This document shows positions 55,201 through 64,000 of a DNA stretch of 64,000 bases, piece by piece; positions within the stretch are counted from its first letter, which is position 1, and every line of letters starts with the position of its first letter. The notes beneath the pieces are model-generated. The model searched no databases, had not been told where the DNA came from, and saw nothing but the letters and a program-made list of their open reading frames with translations. Made by a program: the position numbers and the translations under genes. The DNA is from Hymenolepis diminuta. Its lineage: Eukaryota > Platyhelminthes > Cestoda > Cyclophyllidea > Hymenolepididae. The DNA is taken from the NCBI GenBank assembly GCA_900708905.1, contig CAADRB010000049.1:683546-747545 (forward strand), in the 5' to 3' direction.

Positions 55201-58200
55201 AAATTTGAACACGTGAGCCTAATTTATTTCCAGGTTTTATCAGATTAAAGGGTAGAGGTTATTAAGGTTTGCTGGGAGTGGAAAAAATGGTGTAACTTTT
55301 GAAAACACTCCTCNNNNNNNNTTCTCAGAAGCTTGAATTGATTTATAATTCCTGAAAGATAGTCACTTTCTAAATAACTGAGATTTAGGCTACTAAGGAC
55401 ACTTGAAAGACACCCAAAAGGATAATTGAGCGACATGCAATTATTGAGATTTTCCTTGCTCTTCGCGCGCACCTTTCAGTTAATCATCAAAGGGACTAAA
55501 GCGGGTAGTCTCGATATTGGGCCCCCTTCTTTCCCACAATACGGAACAGAGAGAAAGTGTATATCTTGAAAAATATAAACAATTTTGATAGACCGCGATT
55601 GCCTGTCAGTGATCATGATATCTAGATTGTGTGAATTTTTAAAACAAGACAGAGATAGATAAACTTCGAAGTAACAACTCTAAAAGATAGAATTAAAAAA
55701 TGCAAAACACTAATTTATAAATGCAAATATAAGTGATGGAGAGCGCCTTAAAACAATTACTTCAGAAAGAGGGAGAACCTACTTATTTTCTATAAAATGG
55801 CTACTTGTCTATGAGAAAAACGAACAATCGGATCACTAATTGAATTGGAGAAATTTGTTTTAGACAAACCAACAACCATAAATAAGCCACTTTAATAAGA
55901 ATCTATAATTTGTCAGTTAGAGAAGTAGACAAAAACCCAAAACGGAGACTTAAAATCGGGAAATTTCACTAATACTCCACTCGTTCCTGGAGTTTTATCT
56001 TTAATTTTGGAGCATCTTTGGACTTATTTAGGTGTCAGTTCAATCATATAAGAGGTTTTCGGAGCCTCAAGGTTCTTGTTTGAAAGATATTATGATTTCA
56101 AGAATGTATTAAATGACTGAATGACCTTGATCAGTGCGCAATAATTACTACTGCAATGCAAAAATAATCGGCAGAAAAAATCTGTTAAGCGGCCATGCTT
56201 AAAAAATTTCTTTCACAATATCTCTTTAAATAAATTGCCTAGAGATTGACTTCATAAAACGGAAAATAAATTATCCTTAATTCAATAAAAGCGATTTTGT
56301 GTTTTAAGTTAAACTATTTTGATAAGACCTAAAACGCATTCGTAAATTTGCCTACCTTTATCAACTAGATCAACTCTATTTCGATGGTTGGAAGTTAAAA
56401 AACGACAGTTGTTGTCAGAGTTTAATCAGCAGCAGACATCACTATTCGCTATTTCTCTCTCTTCGTTTTTCACCCACTGAAACATCTTTGCCTTTGTGAA
56501 TTTGGTGATTAAAGCTGTTGAAGCACAATTTAAAGCCAGAGGAATGAAAATCTAAGATAATAAGGGACGACATTTCAGAATGCACTCGATTGAAATCCAT
56601 AAGATTAATCCTTCCTGCGCTGGATTATCGGCTATTGAATTTCTACGCCCGCACCGGAATATGTACGGCCACGGCGGAAACAATTATTGGCTACCCATGC
56701 AGTCAGTCATTTACCACGTACTTCATTCTGTATGAAACATTTACTTTCTTAAAAAAAGCTACGGGACTTCTCCCTTCTTCCTCCTGTGGTCTAAGCAGTT
56801 GAAGCATTACAACTTAGTGTTATAAAACAGAAAGTTGATTGCAAATGCAGAAGGTGAGAGTGTTGAAAAAAGCGACACTCACTTGGCGGCTGCTGCGGAA
56901 AACTTTTGTGCCACACTTGACGAAGCTGAGAATGCGGAGTCGGGTAGAAAGGAGAGGAGAGTTGATTTGCATGAAGGTGGGGGTTGGGCATCTACAGAAA
57001 AAAACAACAGAAAATTTACACACGCATACGTGTGCGGTGGTCAATGACTATGCTGCCGCCAACGCTCTGACATAATGCTGCAGCTAAGGAAAAGACGAAA
57101 CTTTTTACACACACGAACAAATAAAGTTGCTTGAGTGTCTCTCTTAAATTCGGTATTAACTATAATTAAAAAATTCTTAAACCGGTCCTGCTTTTGTGAA
57201 ATGCAATGATAACGTTAAAAGAGGAGTTGTAAGAGCGATCTTTAGGTCGAAACGATATATTATCGTTAATTAATCATTTTATATACCACTTTGAAATCAC
57301 AAAGCAAAATATATCGTTCCTCCTGGTAGTTTGGGAGCCTACAAAGGCGTTGTCTCGTATTGGAACTGTCAATCATGCCATTATGTATTTCAAATGCTGG
57401 GATAAAGGCACATTTAGAGTACTCGTTTTCTAGAAGACAAGTTTACTTTGCCGCGGTCACAAAAAAACGAATTTGATTGATAGCGGAAGCCATAATTTCA
57501 ACGAAAAGGAATGAAATCCTTGTAGGTAATAAATATTAAATAAAATACTATAAAGGTTTCCATTGGTGAGAAAATGTTATGGAACCCTTTATTATCTGCA
57601 CTTCACTAATTAAATTTTGACCAATATAGAAATCAAGTAGTAAAGATTAATCAAGAAAAACTACTATCTTTTGTTCATTTATATAATCTTCATTGTTTTT
57701 TTCTAAACCTAGGAACTAGATTCCACATCATTATATCAAATATCGAAGTAGCAAAATAGTTAAACAAGTATGAGGCCTAAAAGAGAATTAATCGAGCAAG
57801 AATGGAATCTTGAGAAATGCAATTTAAAGGGAATATTGAGGATTTTATTGAACTCAATTGTGTTTTCAAGATGTCATTCTCAGTCCCTATCAAATTAGAA
57901 AAGATACTTAGAGATGCTTTGGAGGCGTATTCAATAAATTCGAGAGAAAGCTGATAACTAACCTCGAAAGCATCTGAAACTAACAAAATTAAATCCCAAA
58001 GTAAATGCTTACGTCCAACTGCAGGAAATTGAAGCTGTGTTTATAAATAAACAGATAAACATCATTAATATGGATGACACTGGAGACTGGTTAAGAGGGA
58101 CGCACAGTGGCTTGTATCTCTTCAGATAGAATTTTATTGCCTTTCCATATACTACTGTGGGTAGAGGATAACAGCATAAAAAGGTACATAGAGGTCATGG

Positions 58201-61200
58201 TTATTGGAGAGGGGAGGGGGTGAGAGTGGAAGTACGCAAAATGACCTCAAAGTCACCTTAAGACTATTTGGGCTGCGCAGATTAAGCTCAACAACACCAA
58301 ATGGTGGCTTTGCGCGCGTCAATGGTAATTAATTTAGTAATAGCAACTAGAGCACGAAAAAGAAAGATTAACAGAAGAAAGAGATCGTTCTTCTTAGCCT
58401 CTGGGTCAAAAAGCGGGTAGCAGTCATCGGAAATTGCGCTCGAAAAATAAAACTCAAGATTTTAACGCGCAAAACGGAGCAGAATCTGCAAAATTGCAAT
58501 CGCTTAATAAACCCGATCCGTGGAATTTCAGGTAGATATTTTTTATTTTGTCATGACAAAACCACCTGTCGAAAGTGTTTACAAGACGCTTTTTCTTTAG
58601 TCATAAATCATCCCTTAACGCTGAGGTGAGTCATTTTTTATCTACGTCCTCCCATTAGCCGGTGTGTATGACTAATAAAGTCCTTGCTGTAAAGCCAAAA
58701 TCGTATTGGCAGGCTAAATGTCAGCAAAAAAGAATGAGAAAATTCGATAAAATAGTGAGTTCTTCCATGCAAGTGTATAGAGATGGCGAATTTTTCAATT
58801 TACTCAAACTGATAAATAAGAGCTGGACATCCAAAAAATTCAAGTCTGGAAAATTAGTGGATAATCTGATGAATTCATAATACTCTCCGTTTCCCCTCGA
58901 TCCACACTCCTTATTGGATAATGCCGCCATGACCCATCTACAAATGCTTACCCTTGATAAAATAATCGTATTTTATTGCTTTTGCACAAGCAATTAATGG
59001 AACTACTAGAAAATAACGAGAATTAATTAACAGAAACATAAATTTAGCTGGCATACATCTACTATTGTTAACTCTCTTATAATGAACATAGCTATCAATG
59101 ATCCTAAGGTGATCTTGGAGTGTTTACTTTAGCTAAATAAGCATTAGGATAGCCTTAGTTCTATCAAAAACTACCGCCATGGAGTTGGACTTGTCATTTT
59201 GATACACTTGTGTATTCCTTCTGATTATATGCAATACTTCGGTTAAAACTACATTGCAAATACATGATTTACAACTTCTGATTAGAATCTGTCCTCATAG
59301 TGTACCAAATATGCCAGGACACTTGGTAACAAGTGGAAATCCTTTGAAATGTCATCGGCAGTTTGACTAGCAGTCTCTGATTACACCTGCAGAGAGAGAG
59401 AGAGAGAGATAGTCAAACACAGGAACCCCCCACGTGTGTTACTGTGTGTAAATACCTGTGGTTTGTGTGTTCACGCTATCCAAAAATGAGGGCATCCCCC
59501 TCCTCCAAAAAGTGCAGAGCGACACAAACAGAGTTGTAGCTGATTCTACTCGCTGCAGTCACCGTCACCTCACCCCTAGCAAGGAAGACTATAAAAATCA
59601 AATAATGAGTCACAAAGTCAATCCACACGTTCACCCCAAGTATTGAGAGAACTGGCTGTGAGAGGTGAATTTTTATTAAAAACGGTCTTTGTTCGAGTTC
59701 CGTCACGCTACTAGACGGTCAAAAAAAAGACTGAGAAGACAGCGGAAGAGTGATGCCTGAAAGGGAAAAAAGGAGTTAGCGGAAGAGAAAGAGGCATAGG
59801 GAGAGAAAAGAGAAATTGATTACACCAGACCCTTTGCGAACTGAAAAAAGCAAGGAGTCCTGTTGGCGGCATTGTGGGGCTTTCTTTCACCGACTGTAAA
59901 TAACCTCTCAGTGTGAAATGAGCTCGAGATAGCCACTTAGATGTCATCTTGGTCTAATCATCACTGGCAAATACGAACTTGGGAAGTTAACCGTAAGGAG
60001 GTAAACGAGAAGGAGAAAATTGTGAATAAACAGCAATTAAGAACCTTCAGAAAAGGAATTAACTCTCATTCCTGGATTGGACAGCAAAAAGATGGTTAAT
60101 TTTTCAAATCGTCTATCCAGATACCTCTAAAGAATTCTAAGTGAATATTGGTAAATCTCTAAACGAGCATAAACTAAGTATAAATAATCTTTCGAGATCT
60201 TGACCTATTTTTTAAGTTTTATTCTTTAAATGACAAATATGGGATCTGATTAAAACCCTTCTAGGTGCTAATTATATTCTGAAAACAAACTGTGGCTCAA
60301 CAGCTTTGAAAACTAGGGAAGTATCGCAACGTCTACAAGTAGGCTTTCTTCTCCTATGAAACAATTACAAAAATTCAAATGAATCTTCTTAGATAACTTT
60401 CATCTAATCCGAATAACCACCAAATTGTGTAGAAAGCCAAACTCCAACGGAAATTGACTCATTAGTATATCTCAAAACAAGTCTCAAGATTAAGCTATGC
60501 ATTCTTCTGTTTAACCTGCATCCTTTATGAAAACTGTAATATATCACTTTAGTTAAAACAGTATGATGCTAATTTTCATAGAAACGAAAAGACATCGAAA
60601 TCGAATAAATATGTCCCGAAAACGGATGACAGTTAGAAACTTCAGAGAAAAACTGAGAGAATATTCTAAAATATCTGCAAATGGTTAGAAAATGCATTTG
60701 CAAATAAAGTGGAATTAATAGTCAACTCTGAGATGTTCTTAAAATTCTTTTAAATAATAAAAGAAGGCGAACTTTAAATGGCATGTAAAGTAAAGGTGAA
60801 AACACGAAAACTCCCAAACACCCCTCCTTCCGAAAATAGTAATAACAAAGATTGATACACTCAATAGTTAATGCCTTTCCAACATTCCAATGTACCCATA
60901 TTTGAAGTCTGATTTGAAAATCCGCCTCGTTAAGTGTTTAAATGAAATGGTGTTGATTGTTGTTAAATTATTAATAATCCTAAGCTGTTTCGAGTTATAC
61001 TCTGTTTCACGTTACACCATCCGCCTTGACCAAGGACTTGCCATCCATTTCAAGAAGTGAAGAAATTAGTCCAATTAATTTTCATTTCCAAATTCCTATC
61101 TTGTTTAAAATTAGAATGGGATACATTGCTACTGTAGCAGGGTCGTTTCCTCCAAGATACAATAAGGCAATCCTACGAGAAGAAAAACTATAAGCTTTGT

Positions 61201-63044
61201 TCTGGATACGCCCATACAACGTCGATACAGGAATACACATTAAACAAAAGGCATTTAGCCCCAACTGTGAATGTAAAACAATTAAATACTACTAGGATAA
61301 TTAGATGAAATAAGAATACTACTACCAACGCAAATTAATCCCGACAGACCAGTAACTCGCTGTGTAAATAACGAATGGCAAAAACTATTTACTTTGTTTC
61401 GCAAAGTCCAAAGCCGAATTTGGAATTTGCGTTTGTTAAAACAATAATAATCGCCAAGTCTGTAATTAACAGCGTCTCTTTTCAAGAGGTGCCGGTAAAG
61501 AAGGGGAGAGGAAGGTGCTTTGCTATTGAAATTAAATTATAGCATTAAAGAGTAATATATTATTAAACTGTAACAACTACTGCTTCTTTTCTTGGTTAAA
61601 TAAATGAATATTTAAATTTGTTTAATGAACCCGAAAGACAATAAAACCACTTTAACTTCAGGATTAACAAACTAATCTTGCCAGTGACCCGAATTTTGGC
61701 AGGCTGATTAACAAACGACTTTCTTTTATCTAGTAATTGGAAGTGAAGGTTGCCAGGTAGCTAGCTGAAAGAGTAGTTTTGACTAAATGTCTCAAAGGCT
61801 TGGAGGAAAATAACTAAAACTGATTATTTTTTATCATTATCTAGGCCAGTATTGAAATTAATCATATCAAAACTAGTAAAAGACAAGGATTGCTCAATCA
61901 AAACATCATCCCCAGACCTGACATTAGGATCGATACTGATCTGTCTTCTGATAATTTTAAAGATAAGCGTATTCAAGCAGATGGACAACATTAACAAAAT
62001 TCCTGACAAATAAGAAGAATGCATTTGAAGGGGGAAAATATCGTCTTTGAAAATCAAATTCCTTACGCCCTGGGTTAATTTTATGATTTCCAATCTTTGT
62101 ATACACCCGATGTTCTTTCAAAGTGGTTCCTCCTTTTATAAGATGCAAGATATCTCTGTAATTTTCGGAACTGGACGAAAGCAATAAAACTATATAACGA
62201 AGACGATTAATTTCTTCTTCATTGATATGTTATCCTCGTATCAAGCGTTGAATTCATCAAGCCAAAGCTGACGCGAGGTAACTGGTAGGGTATAAACAAA
62301 GAATGATCCAAGATGGAAAATCGCGTTTCGTGAACTATTCTCACTAACAATAAAAAAGGCTAAATGTGAAAAAAAACCATAAAAGCAACTTTACCACGAA
62401 TTCCATTGCCATAATAGTTTAAATAGCATCTTTGTGATTAAATGATGAATAGATTAGCCGGCATCCAAATTCACCGAACAATTAATTTTTTTCTATAATA
62501 CCTATCCTTAACAATTTGAAACTGAAAGGTCGGCAAAATTTGCCCTGCGCAGGGGCCATTTAGGGGGCAAAAAACTATCTGGTTAGGGTGACCTAAGATG
62601 GTCACAAATTCGCATCATTGCCTTCGCCAACTTAAGATGCTTATCTCCATGAAGACCGTGGACTGAGTAAGCCTAAGGACACTAATTTGCCGTGCCGAAA
62701 ACGCAAAAAATGGGGATAGGGGAGAGGAGGGGTTAAAATATTGGGGGGCAATTTACGCTCCCATCACTAAAATCTGCCCGCCCTAAATGCATTTAAAAAA
62801 TGCAGCATTACTTAGAAATGCGCACTTAGCCCCCATTTTTCATTTATGGTGAGGCTTATTATTACGAATTACTGAAACACTGGGTTTTCTCCCAAAGCTA
62901 CTTCAATTCACTGTCTTTTTTTAAGTATAAATTTGAAGAGCAACCATTGAAATTGGGAAGCAAATGCACATGAAACAAAAAATAGTACTTACTGATTGAT
63001 GTGGTATGAGATAAAATCCAAATAAAGGAAAAGAGAGACAGCAT
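46217..63044 (-). CDS. ddr: Discoidin domain receptor (DDR-type receptor), multi-exon, incomplete at both the N-terminal discoidin part and the kinase end
   Basis: DDRs are single-pass receptor tyrosine kinases of the plasma membrane that bind collagen through an N-terminal discoidin domain. Exons on the minus strand, in transcript order: 63044-62993, [missing exon(s)], 55182-55032, 54954-54859, 51888-51744, 50170-49978, 49906-49476, 49394-49356, 47651-46638, 46299-46217. Phases chain perfectly from 55182 to 46217 (0,0,1,2,1,1,1,0 at successive exon ends), with AG acceptors and mostly gtaagt/gtgagt-like donors. The domain order (signal peptide, discoidin, discoidin-like, membrane span, proline-rich juxtamembrane) is that of DDRs. 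Introns are either tiny (77, 71, 81 bp) or long (up to 7.8 kb). No kinase exon was found downstream in the window, so function as a kinase is inferred from the family, not seen. About 734 codons are accounted for. Confidence 0.85.
46638..47651 (-). CDS. DDR exon: stalk, transmembrane helix and long cytoplasmic juxtamembrane region
   Basis: 1014 bases, phase 1 to phase 1. The start at 47651 follows an AG preceded by a pyrimidine-rich stretch and keeps the frame; the donor is gtaagt at 46637-46632. The first ~30 residues are a Ser/Thr-rich stalk with an NSS sequon. The membrane span is around ALVVGLGCLATVLIILVLAL, followed by a basic stop-transfer HWRRRAFLSK that resembles the HWRRLLSK of human DDR1. 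The remaining ~270 residues are cytoplasmic, low-complexity and rich in Gln, Asn, Ser and Pro. They include a proline block RIPPPPSMPLPPTPTQ (candidate SH3 or WW ligand) and tyrosines in AVYTTVSEADAYVNG (compare the YAEADI-type sequence of DDRs). The last residues before the donor, ETPELN, lead into the next exon. Confidence 0.9.
49356..49394 (-). CDS. DDR linker microexon (extracellular juxtamembrane stalk)
   Basis: 39 bases between an 81-bp intron (49395-49475) and a 1,704-bp intron. Acceptor ctttcaaacag, donor gttagt. Phase 1 in and out. It encodes INVDLPPGLILDN, a proline-containing linker between the discoidin-like domain and the membrane span. It is supported by splice sites, exact phase agreement on both sides and location; the sequence itself has no family motif. 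Confidence 0.75.
49476..49906 (-). CDS. DDR exon: main body of the discoidin-like domain
   Basis: 431 bases after a 71-bp intron (49907-49977); phase 2 in, phase 1 out; donor gtaagt. It continues the domain with ELVGWKR (family: YVGW), YERIVFRFDELYNFTGVNIY (family: EMEFEFDRLRAFQAMQVH), the long basic strand RPRLIEVRLSRKFPR, and finally YYGGSWLAIGEVTFDN, matching the family's FAGPWLLFSEISF at the end of the extracellular globular region. Possible N-glycosylation sites are at NFT and NAS. Length and motif order match the vertebrate domain. Confidence 0.93.
49978..50170 (-). CDS. DDR exon: start of the discoidin-like domain
   Basis: Acceptor cttttcag before 50170; 193 bases, phase 1 in, phase 2 out; donor gtaaaa. 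The peptide begins NGVIEYQAPRGNFVG and later reads LFNVGGLGKLTDGKPDHETD. The DDR family shows DGxxSYxAPxG at the same point and the strongly conserved GGLGQLTDGxxG motif, so the call is specific to DDRs and not merely to F5/8 domains. In the known DDR1 structure the discoidin-like domain packs on the discoidin domain and carries a calcium site; the Asp/Glu-rich stretch after the motif is compatible with that. Confidence 0.93.
51744..51888 (-). CDS. DDR exon: end of the discoidin domain
   Basis: Acceptor atttcatcag before 51888, donor gtaagt (complement of 51738-51743); 145 bases, phase 0 in, phase 1 out. The peptide has PPFVARWVRIYPFTQERQLV followed by CLKLEIVGCSA. This is the hallmark C-terminal segment of F5/8 type C domains (P-x-x-ARxxRxxP...CLRxELxGC), with the closing cysteine of the domain (GC) at the end. 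The intron upstream (51889-54858, 2,970 bp) contains an opposite-strand open frame described separately. Confidence 0.93.
52490..52640 (+). repeat. Dispersed repeat family A, degenerate copy in a DDR intron
   Basis: GATCGGAGGAGCGGAAAATA near 52492 and CCCAAAATTCGAATTTCAGA then ACTCTTGAC near 52580-52612 parallel the first and middle landmarks of the family. It is weaker than the copies at 42.2 and 35.1 kb. Confidence 0.3.
52776..53009 (+). CDS. Possible terminal exon (or decayed copy) of a coiled-coil protein, SIKE/FGFR1OP2-like, antisense in a DDR intron
   Basis: A frame open for 78 codons between stops ends with TGA at 53007-53009. From the ATG at 52890 it encodes 39 residues: MDDKFIAQNTAQRIM, then LDLRAENVRLRNLAALLKK, then CRPNL. 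Codons are mixed in base content, unlike flanking AT-rich DNA. The segment from IVSRKM to ENVRLRNL has nearly the same spacing as the C-terminal coiled coil of the SIKE/FGFR1OP2 family (VMRKA... RIFQLEQENKGLRE), as I recall that family. A pyrimidine-rich acceptor (ctgttctactttcag, ending 52863) could start an exon in this frame, and AATAAA follows at 53120-53125. No upstream exons were recognised, so it may be a nested gene's last exon, a retrocopy fragment or chance. Confidence 0.35.
   Translation, partial: PLASIESKLLLISARAKLLETLSVPVLLSDFSTIVSRKMDDKFIAQNTAQRIMLDLRAENVRLRNLAALLKKCRPNL
54859..54954 (-). CDS. DDR exon: discoidin domain continued
   Basis: 96 bases, phase 0 to phase 0, after a 77-bp intron (54955-55031). 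Acceptor tgcctttag, donor gtgagt. The peptide contains FYYIWYRRGDSNSEWIKYQN, matching the family strand F-x-x-x-YRIxYSRDGxxWxxW-K/R that supports the collagen-binding face. In vertebrate DDRs an asparagine-containing N-x-D/N loop follows, and here NINGTT is in the equivalent place and carries a possible N-glycosylation site. The exon is in frame with both neighbours. Confidence 0.9.
55032..55182 (-). CDS. DDR exon: middle of the discoidin (F5/8 type C) domain
   Basis: Acceptor ttctttcag at 55183-55191; 151 bases, the first completing a split codon, then 50 codons ending in phase 0 at ...GCT GAT AAG before a gt donor. The peptide includes YRAWCPENVQPHEEKEYLEV and then DFGRQSFVKLIITKG. This is the conserved DDR pattern in which GAWCP is followed by an EEYLQVDL-type strand and a (V/L)(A/V)xIxTQG-type strand. 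The Trp-Cys pair and the acidic run before the beta strand are the recognisable landmarks. The preceding part of the domain (the usual Cys, LGM motif and ASS strand) is not in this exon. An 8-base N gap lies 131 bp upstream. Confidence 0.9.
55314..55321. other. Assembly gap (8 N)
   Basis: Run of N in the intron just upstream of the DDR exon at 55032-55182. Missing sequence here could hide part of the unlocated discoidin exon, although the flanks show no discoidin-like residues. Confidence 1.
56590..57075. other. GC-richer block in DDR intron 1 with several frames open
   Basis: About 490 bp with clearly higher G+C than the surrounding intron. Between about 56820 and 57047 two plus frames and two minus frames are open for 66-78 codons at once. 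One plus frame is acidic (CATLDEAENAESGRKERRV), another basic (KVRVLKKATLTWRLLRK). No domain is recognised and no convincing splice pair is seen. It could be an exon of an unrecognised gene, part of an internal promoter, or simply a GC-rich patch with few stops. Confidence 0.3.
59391..59409 (+). repeat. (AG)n microsatellite
   Basis: Nine and a half perfect AG units, in DDR intron 1. Confidence 0.95.
59718..59818 (+). repeat. Polypurine tract in DDR intron 1
   Basis: About 100 bases that are mostly A and G on the plus strand (for example AAAAAAAAGACTGAGAAGAC and AGGGAGAGAAAAGAGAAA), hence a polypyrimidine run in the sense orientation of the DDR pre-mRNA. Confidence 0.5.
62543..62554. other. 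12-bp GC-rich perfect palindrome in DDR intron 1
   Basis: CCCTGCGCAGGG about 490 bp downstream of the putative first DDR codon, within a G-rich stretch (62540-62760) with runs such as TTAGGGGGCAAAA and TTGGGGGGCAAT. A hairpin or protein-binding site is possible. Function unknown. Confidence 0.4.
62993..63044 (-). CDS. Putative first coding exon of the DDR gene: signal peptide
   Basis: Starts with ATG at 63044-63042, with A at -3. It encodes MLSLFSFIWILSHTTSI, a short hydrophobic leader of signal-peptide type, and then meets a perfect gtaagt donor (complement of 62987-62992) after one base of the next codon. It is the only such start found upstream of the discoidin exons on this strand. It does not splice in frame directly to the exon at 55182 (phase 1 into phase 2), so at least one exon must lie between. 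Assignment to DDR is inferred from strand, position and leader character. A separate small gene cannot be excluded. Confidence 0.5.
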
Positions 63045-63186
63045 TGTGAAACTTTGTGTCTTGAAATTGAAGAATGGTACTTGTTTACAATGCCCTGATA
63101 AAAAGCATTTTTACGCCGAGAACTCTTGCAATTGAATTAACTTGCTTAATATGCATACAAACATTCATGAAAACGCACTCACGGTG

Positions 63187-63262
63187 ATTGGTCATGTGGC
63201 CACCCAATCAACGCCACGTAGATGCATGCTTTTGGATATGCTATTGGTAGGTGATAACCAAT
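63187..63262 (-). promoter_or_regulatory. Two inverted pairs of CCAAT boxes upstream of the DDR start
   Basis: ATTGG at 63187-63191 faces CCAAT at 63204-63208, and ATTGG at 63243-63247 faces CCAAT at 63258-63262. They lie about 143-218 bp upstream of the putative start codon at 63044, where NF-Y sites commonly sit in animal promoters. The paired inverted arrangement (start-to-start spacing 17 and 15 bp) is unlikely to be random, but promoter function is inferred from position only. No TATA box is evident. Confidence 0.4.
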
Positions 63263-64000
63263 CAAGATTCATACATGACTTGGCTTGCTGTTTTCTGATT
63301 CGTGGAACATGTGAAATCGTGTTAACAACTGACTTGATAAAATCAGATAAGCGAATTAAAGCAAATTAATTTTCTGCTTGAAATATGATGAAGATGACAG
63401 GTCATAGGAGATTAAGAGAGGAATCTGTCTGCATCTGGCTCGCGCAAATGGGAAAAAAATTAGCGCAGCCTTGCCATAAATAGGACCACCCAGAAGTAAT
63501 AATACTCAAATTGTAAGGCTTGAATAACTCATTTTAAAAGTATTTATTTACTAAAGTAGTTTACCTAGATGTCATGCATTAGTAGATATTAAAGTATGGT
63601 CATTCGTCATTAGGTAAGATTTGTAAGACCCTTTATCTGTAAATTTCGTTCTAGTTTTAGTCCCTGTCCTAAAGAGAATATACGGTAGCGTAGACGGTTG
63701 ATGACACTATGCGAATTTGAATTATCTAGTGTCAAAGTGTTAAATAATTAACTCTAAAGATGAGAGCGACCCATGTCCTGGGTTTGCACTTTTTTACCAT
63801 CCAACTTATTTAAATTGGTTAGTGAAACGCGAAACAACGGAAATACAAGCCTTAGCACTTAAAAACTGACATACGAAACTGGACGGTACGGTCTAAAATA
63901 TCTCGAATCCTGAAAGTCTTTAAGACAAGAAAGCATAGACCACAATTTCAGCTATAGATATAAACCTGATTTCAGACCGACCTCCTTAAATTTCAACTTC

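Larger units (their letters stand above)
55322..62992 (-). other. Long first intron(s) of the DDR gene, with unlocated exon(s)
   Basis: By phase, at least one exon must lie here (phase 1 in, phase 2 out, length equal to 1 mod 3) encoding the start of the discoidin domain. I could not find a segment with both splice sites and the expected Cys...LG...I...ASS...ARL pattern. Contents seen: the GC-richer block at 56.6-57.1 kb, an (AG)n tract, a polypurine tract and a G-rich stretch near 62.5-62.8 kb. Confidence 0.6.

Noticed and set aside
57777..57986. Minus-strand frame containing IGTENDILKTQLSSIK and, later, SILARL, which loosely resembles the missing LGMEN...ASS...ARL part of the discoidin domain.
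   Set aside because: There is no GT donor between ARL and the stop, the expected cysteine is absent, and the spacing is one to two residues off.
58370..58456. Minus-strand segment after an acceptor-like ttttatttttcgag, reading PMTATRFLTQRLRR, as a candidate discoidin N-terminal exon.
   Set aside because: The start phase fits but the only nearby GT leaves phase 1 and not the required phase 2, and the cysteine is missing.
59476..59706. Minus-strand frame with EVTVTAASRISYNSV, similar to the discoidin ITASSSYNS strand.
   Set aside because: The LGM motif and cysteine are not at the right distance and the following donor does not leave the frame open in phase 2.
63142..63369. 75-codon plus-strand frame upstream of the receptor, possibly a divergent gene.
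   Set aside because: It starts at a TTG codon, overlaps the CCAAT box cluster and shows no domain.

Overview
The window is AT-rich (roughly 35% G+C by eye), draft-assembled eukaryotic DNA with two N gaps (23200-23224 and 55314-55321). It has large and very small spliceosomal introns (71-81 bp next to several kb), few intact genes, and decayed short repeats. The one gene I recognise is an animal-type discoidin domain receptor (DDR). The divergent receptor, the mixed intron sizes and the base composition fit a lophotrochozoan such as a parasitic flatworm, but nothing here proves the phylum.

Right third (about 46.2-63.3 kb), minus strand: the DDR gene. A putative signal-peptide exon (62993-63044) is followed by a 7.8 kb intron. 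Exons at 55032-55182, 54859-54954 and 51744-51888 encode the discoidin (F5/8 type C) domain without its N-terminal part. Exons at 49978-50170 and 49476-49906 encode the discoidin-like domain. A 39-bp linker exon (49356-49394), a 1014-bp exon with the membrane span and a long cytoplasmic juxtamembrane region (46638-47651), and a further 83-bp exon (46217-46299) follow. From 55182 to 46217 every junction keeps the reading frame. The tyrosine kinase exons expected next were not found in the remaining 46 kb. One or more exons for the start of the discoidin domain are missing from the model between 55183 and 62992. Two inverted pairs of CCAAT boxes lie just upstream of the first exon.

On the opposite strand, inside the DDR intron 51889-54858, a 78-codon open frame (about 52776-53009) ends in a leucine-rich coiled coil. 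It resembles the C-terminus of the SIKE/FGFR1OP2 family and may be the last exon of a nested gene or a decayed copy.

Left two thirds (1-46.2 kb): mostly unassigned AT-rich DNA, either intergenic or a very large DDR intron. It holds decayed tRNA-derived SINE-like copies (9.35-9.48 kb and a tandem pair at 18.02-18.37 kb), at least one other dispersed repeat family (clearest at 42.2, 35.1 and 21.7 kb), simple repeats, and a compositionally distinct block at 39.3-40.0 kb with long open frames on both strands. That block may contain a further DDR exon or a decayed gene. Most other short open frames look like chance in AT-rich sequence.
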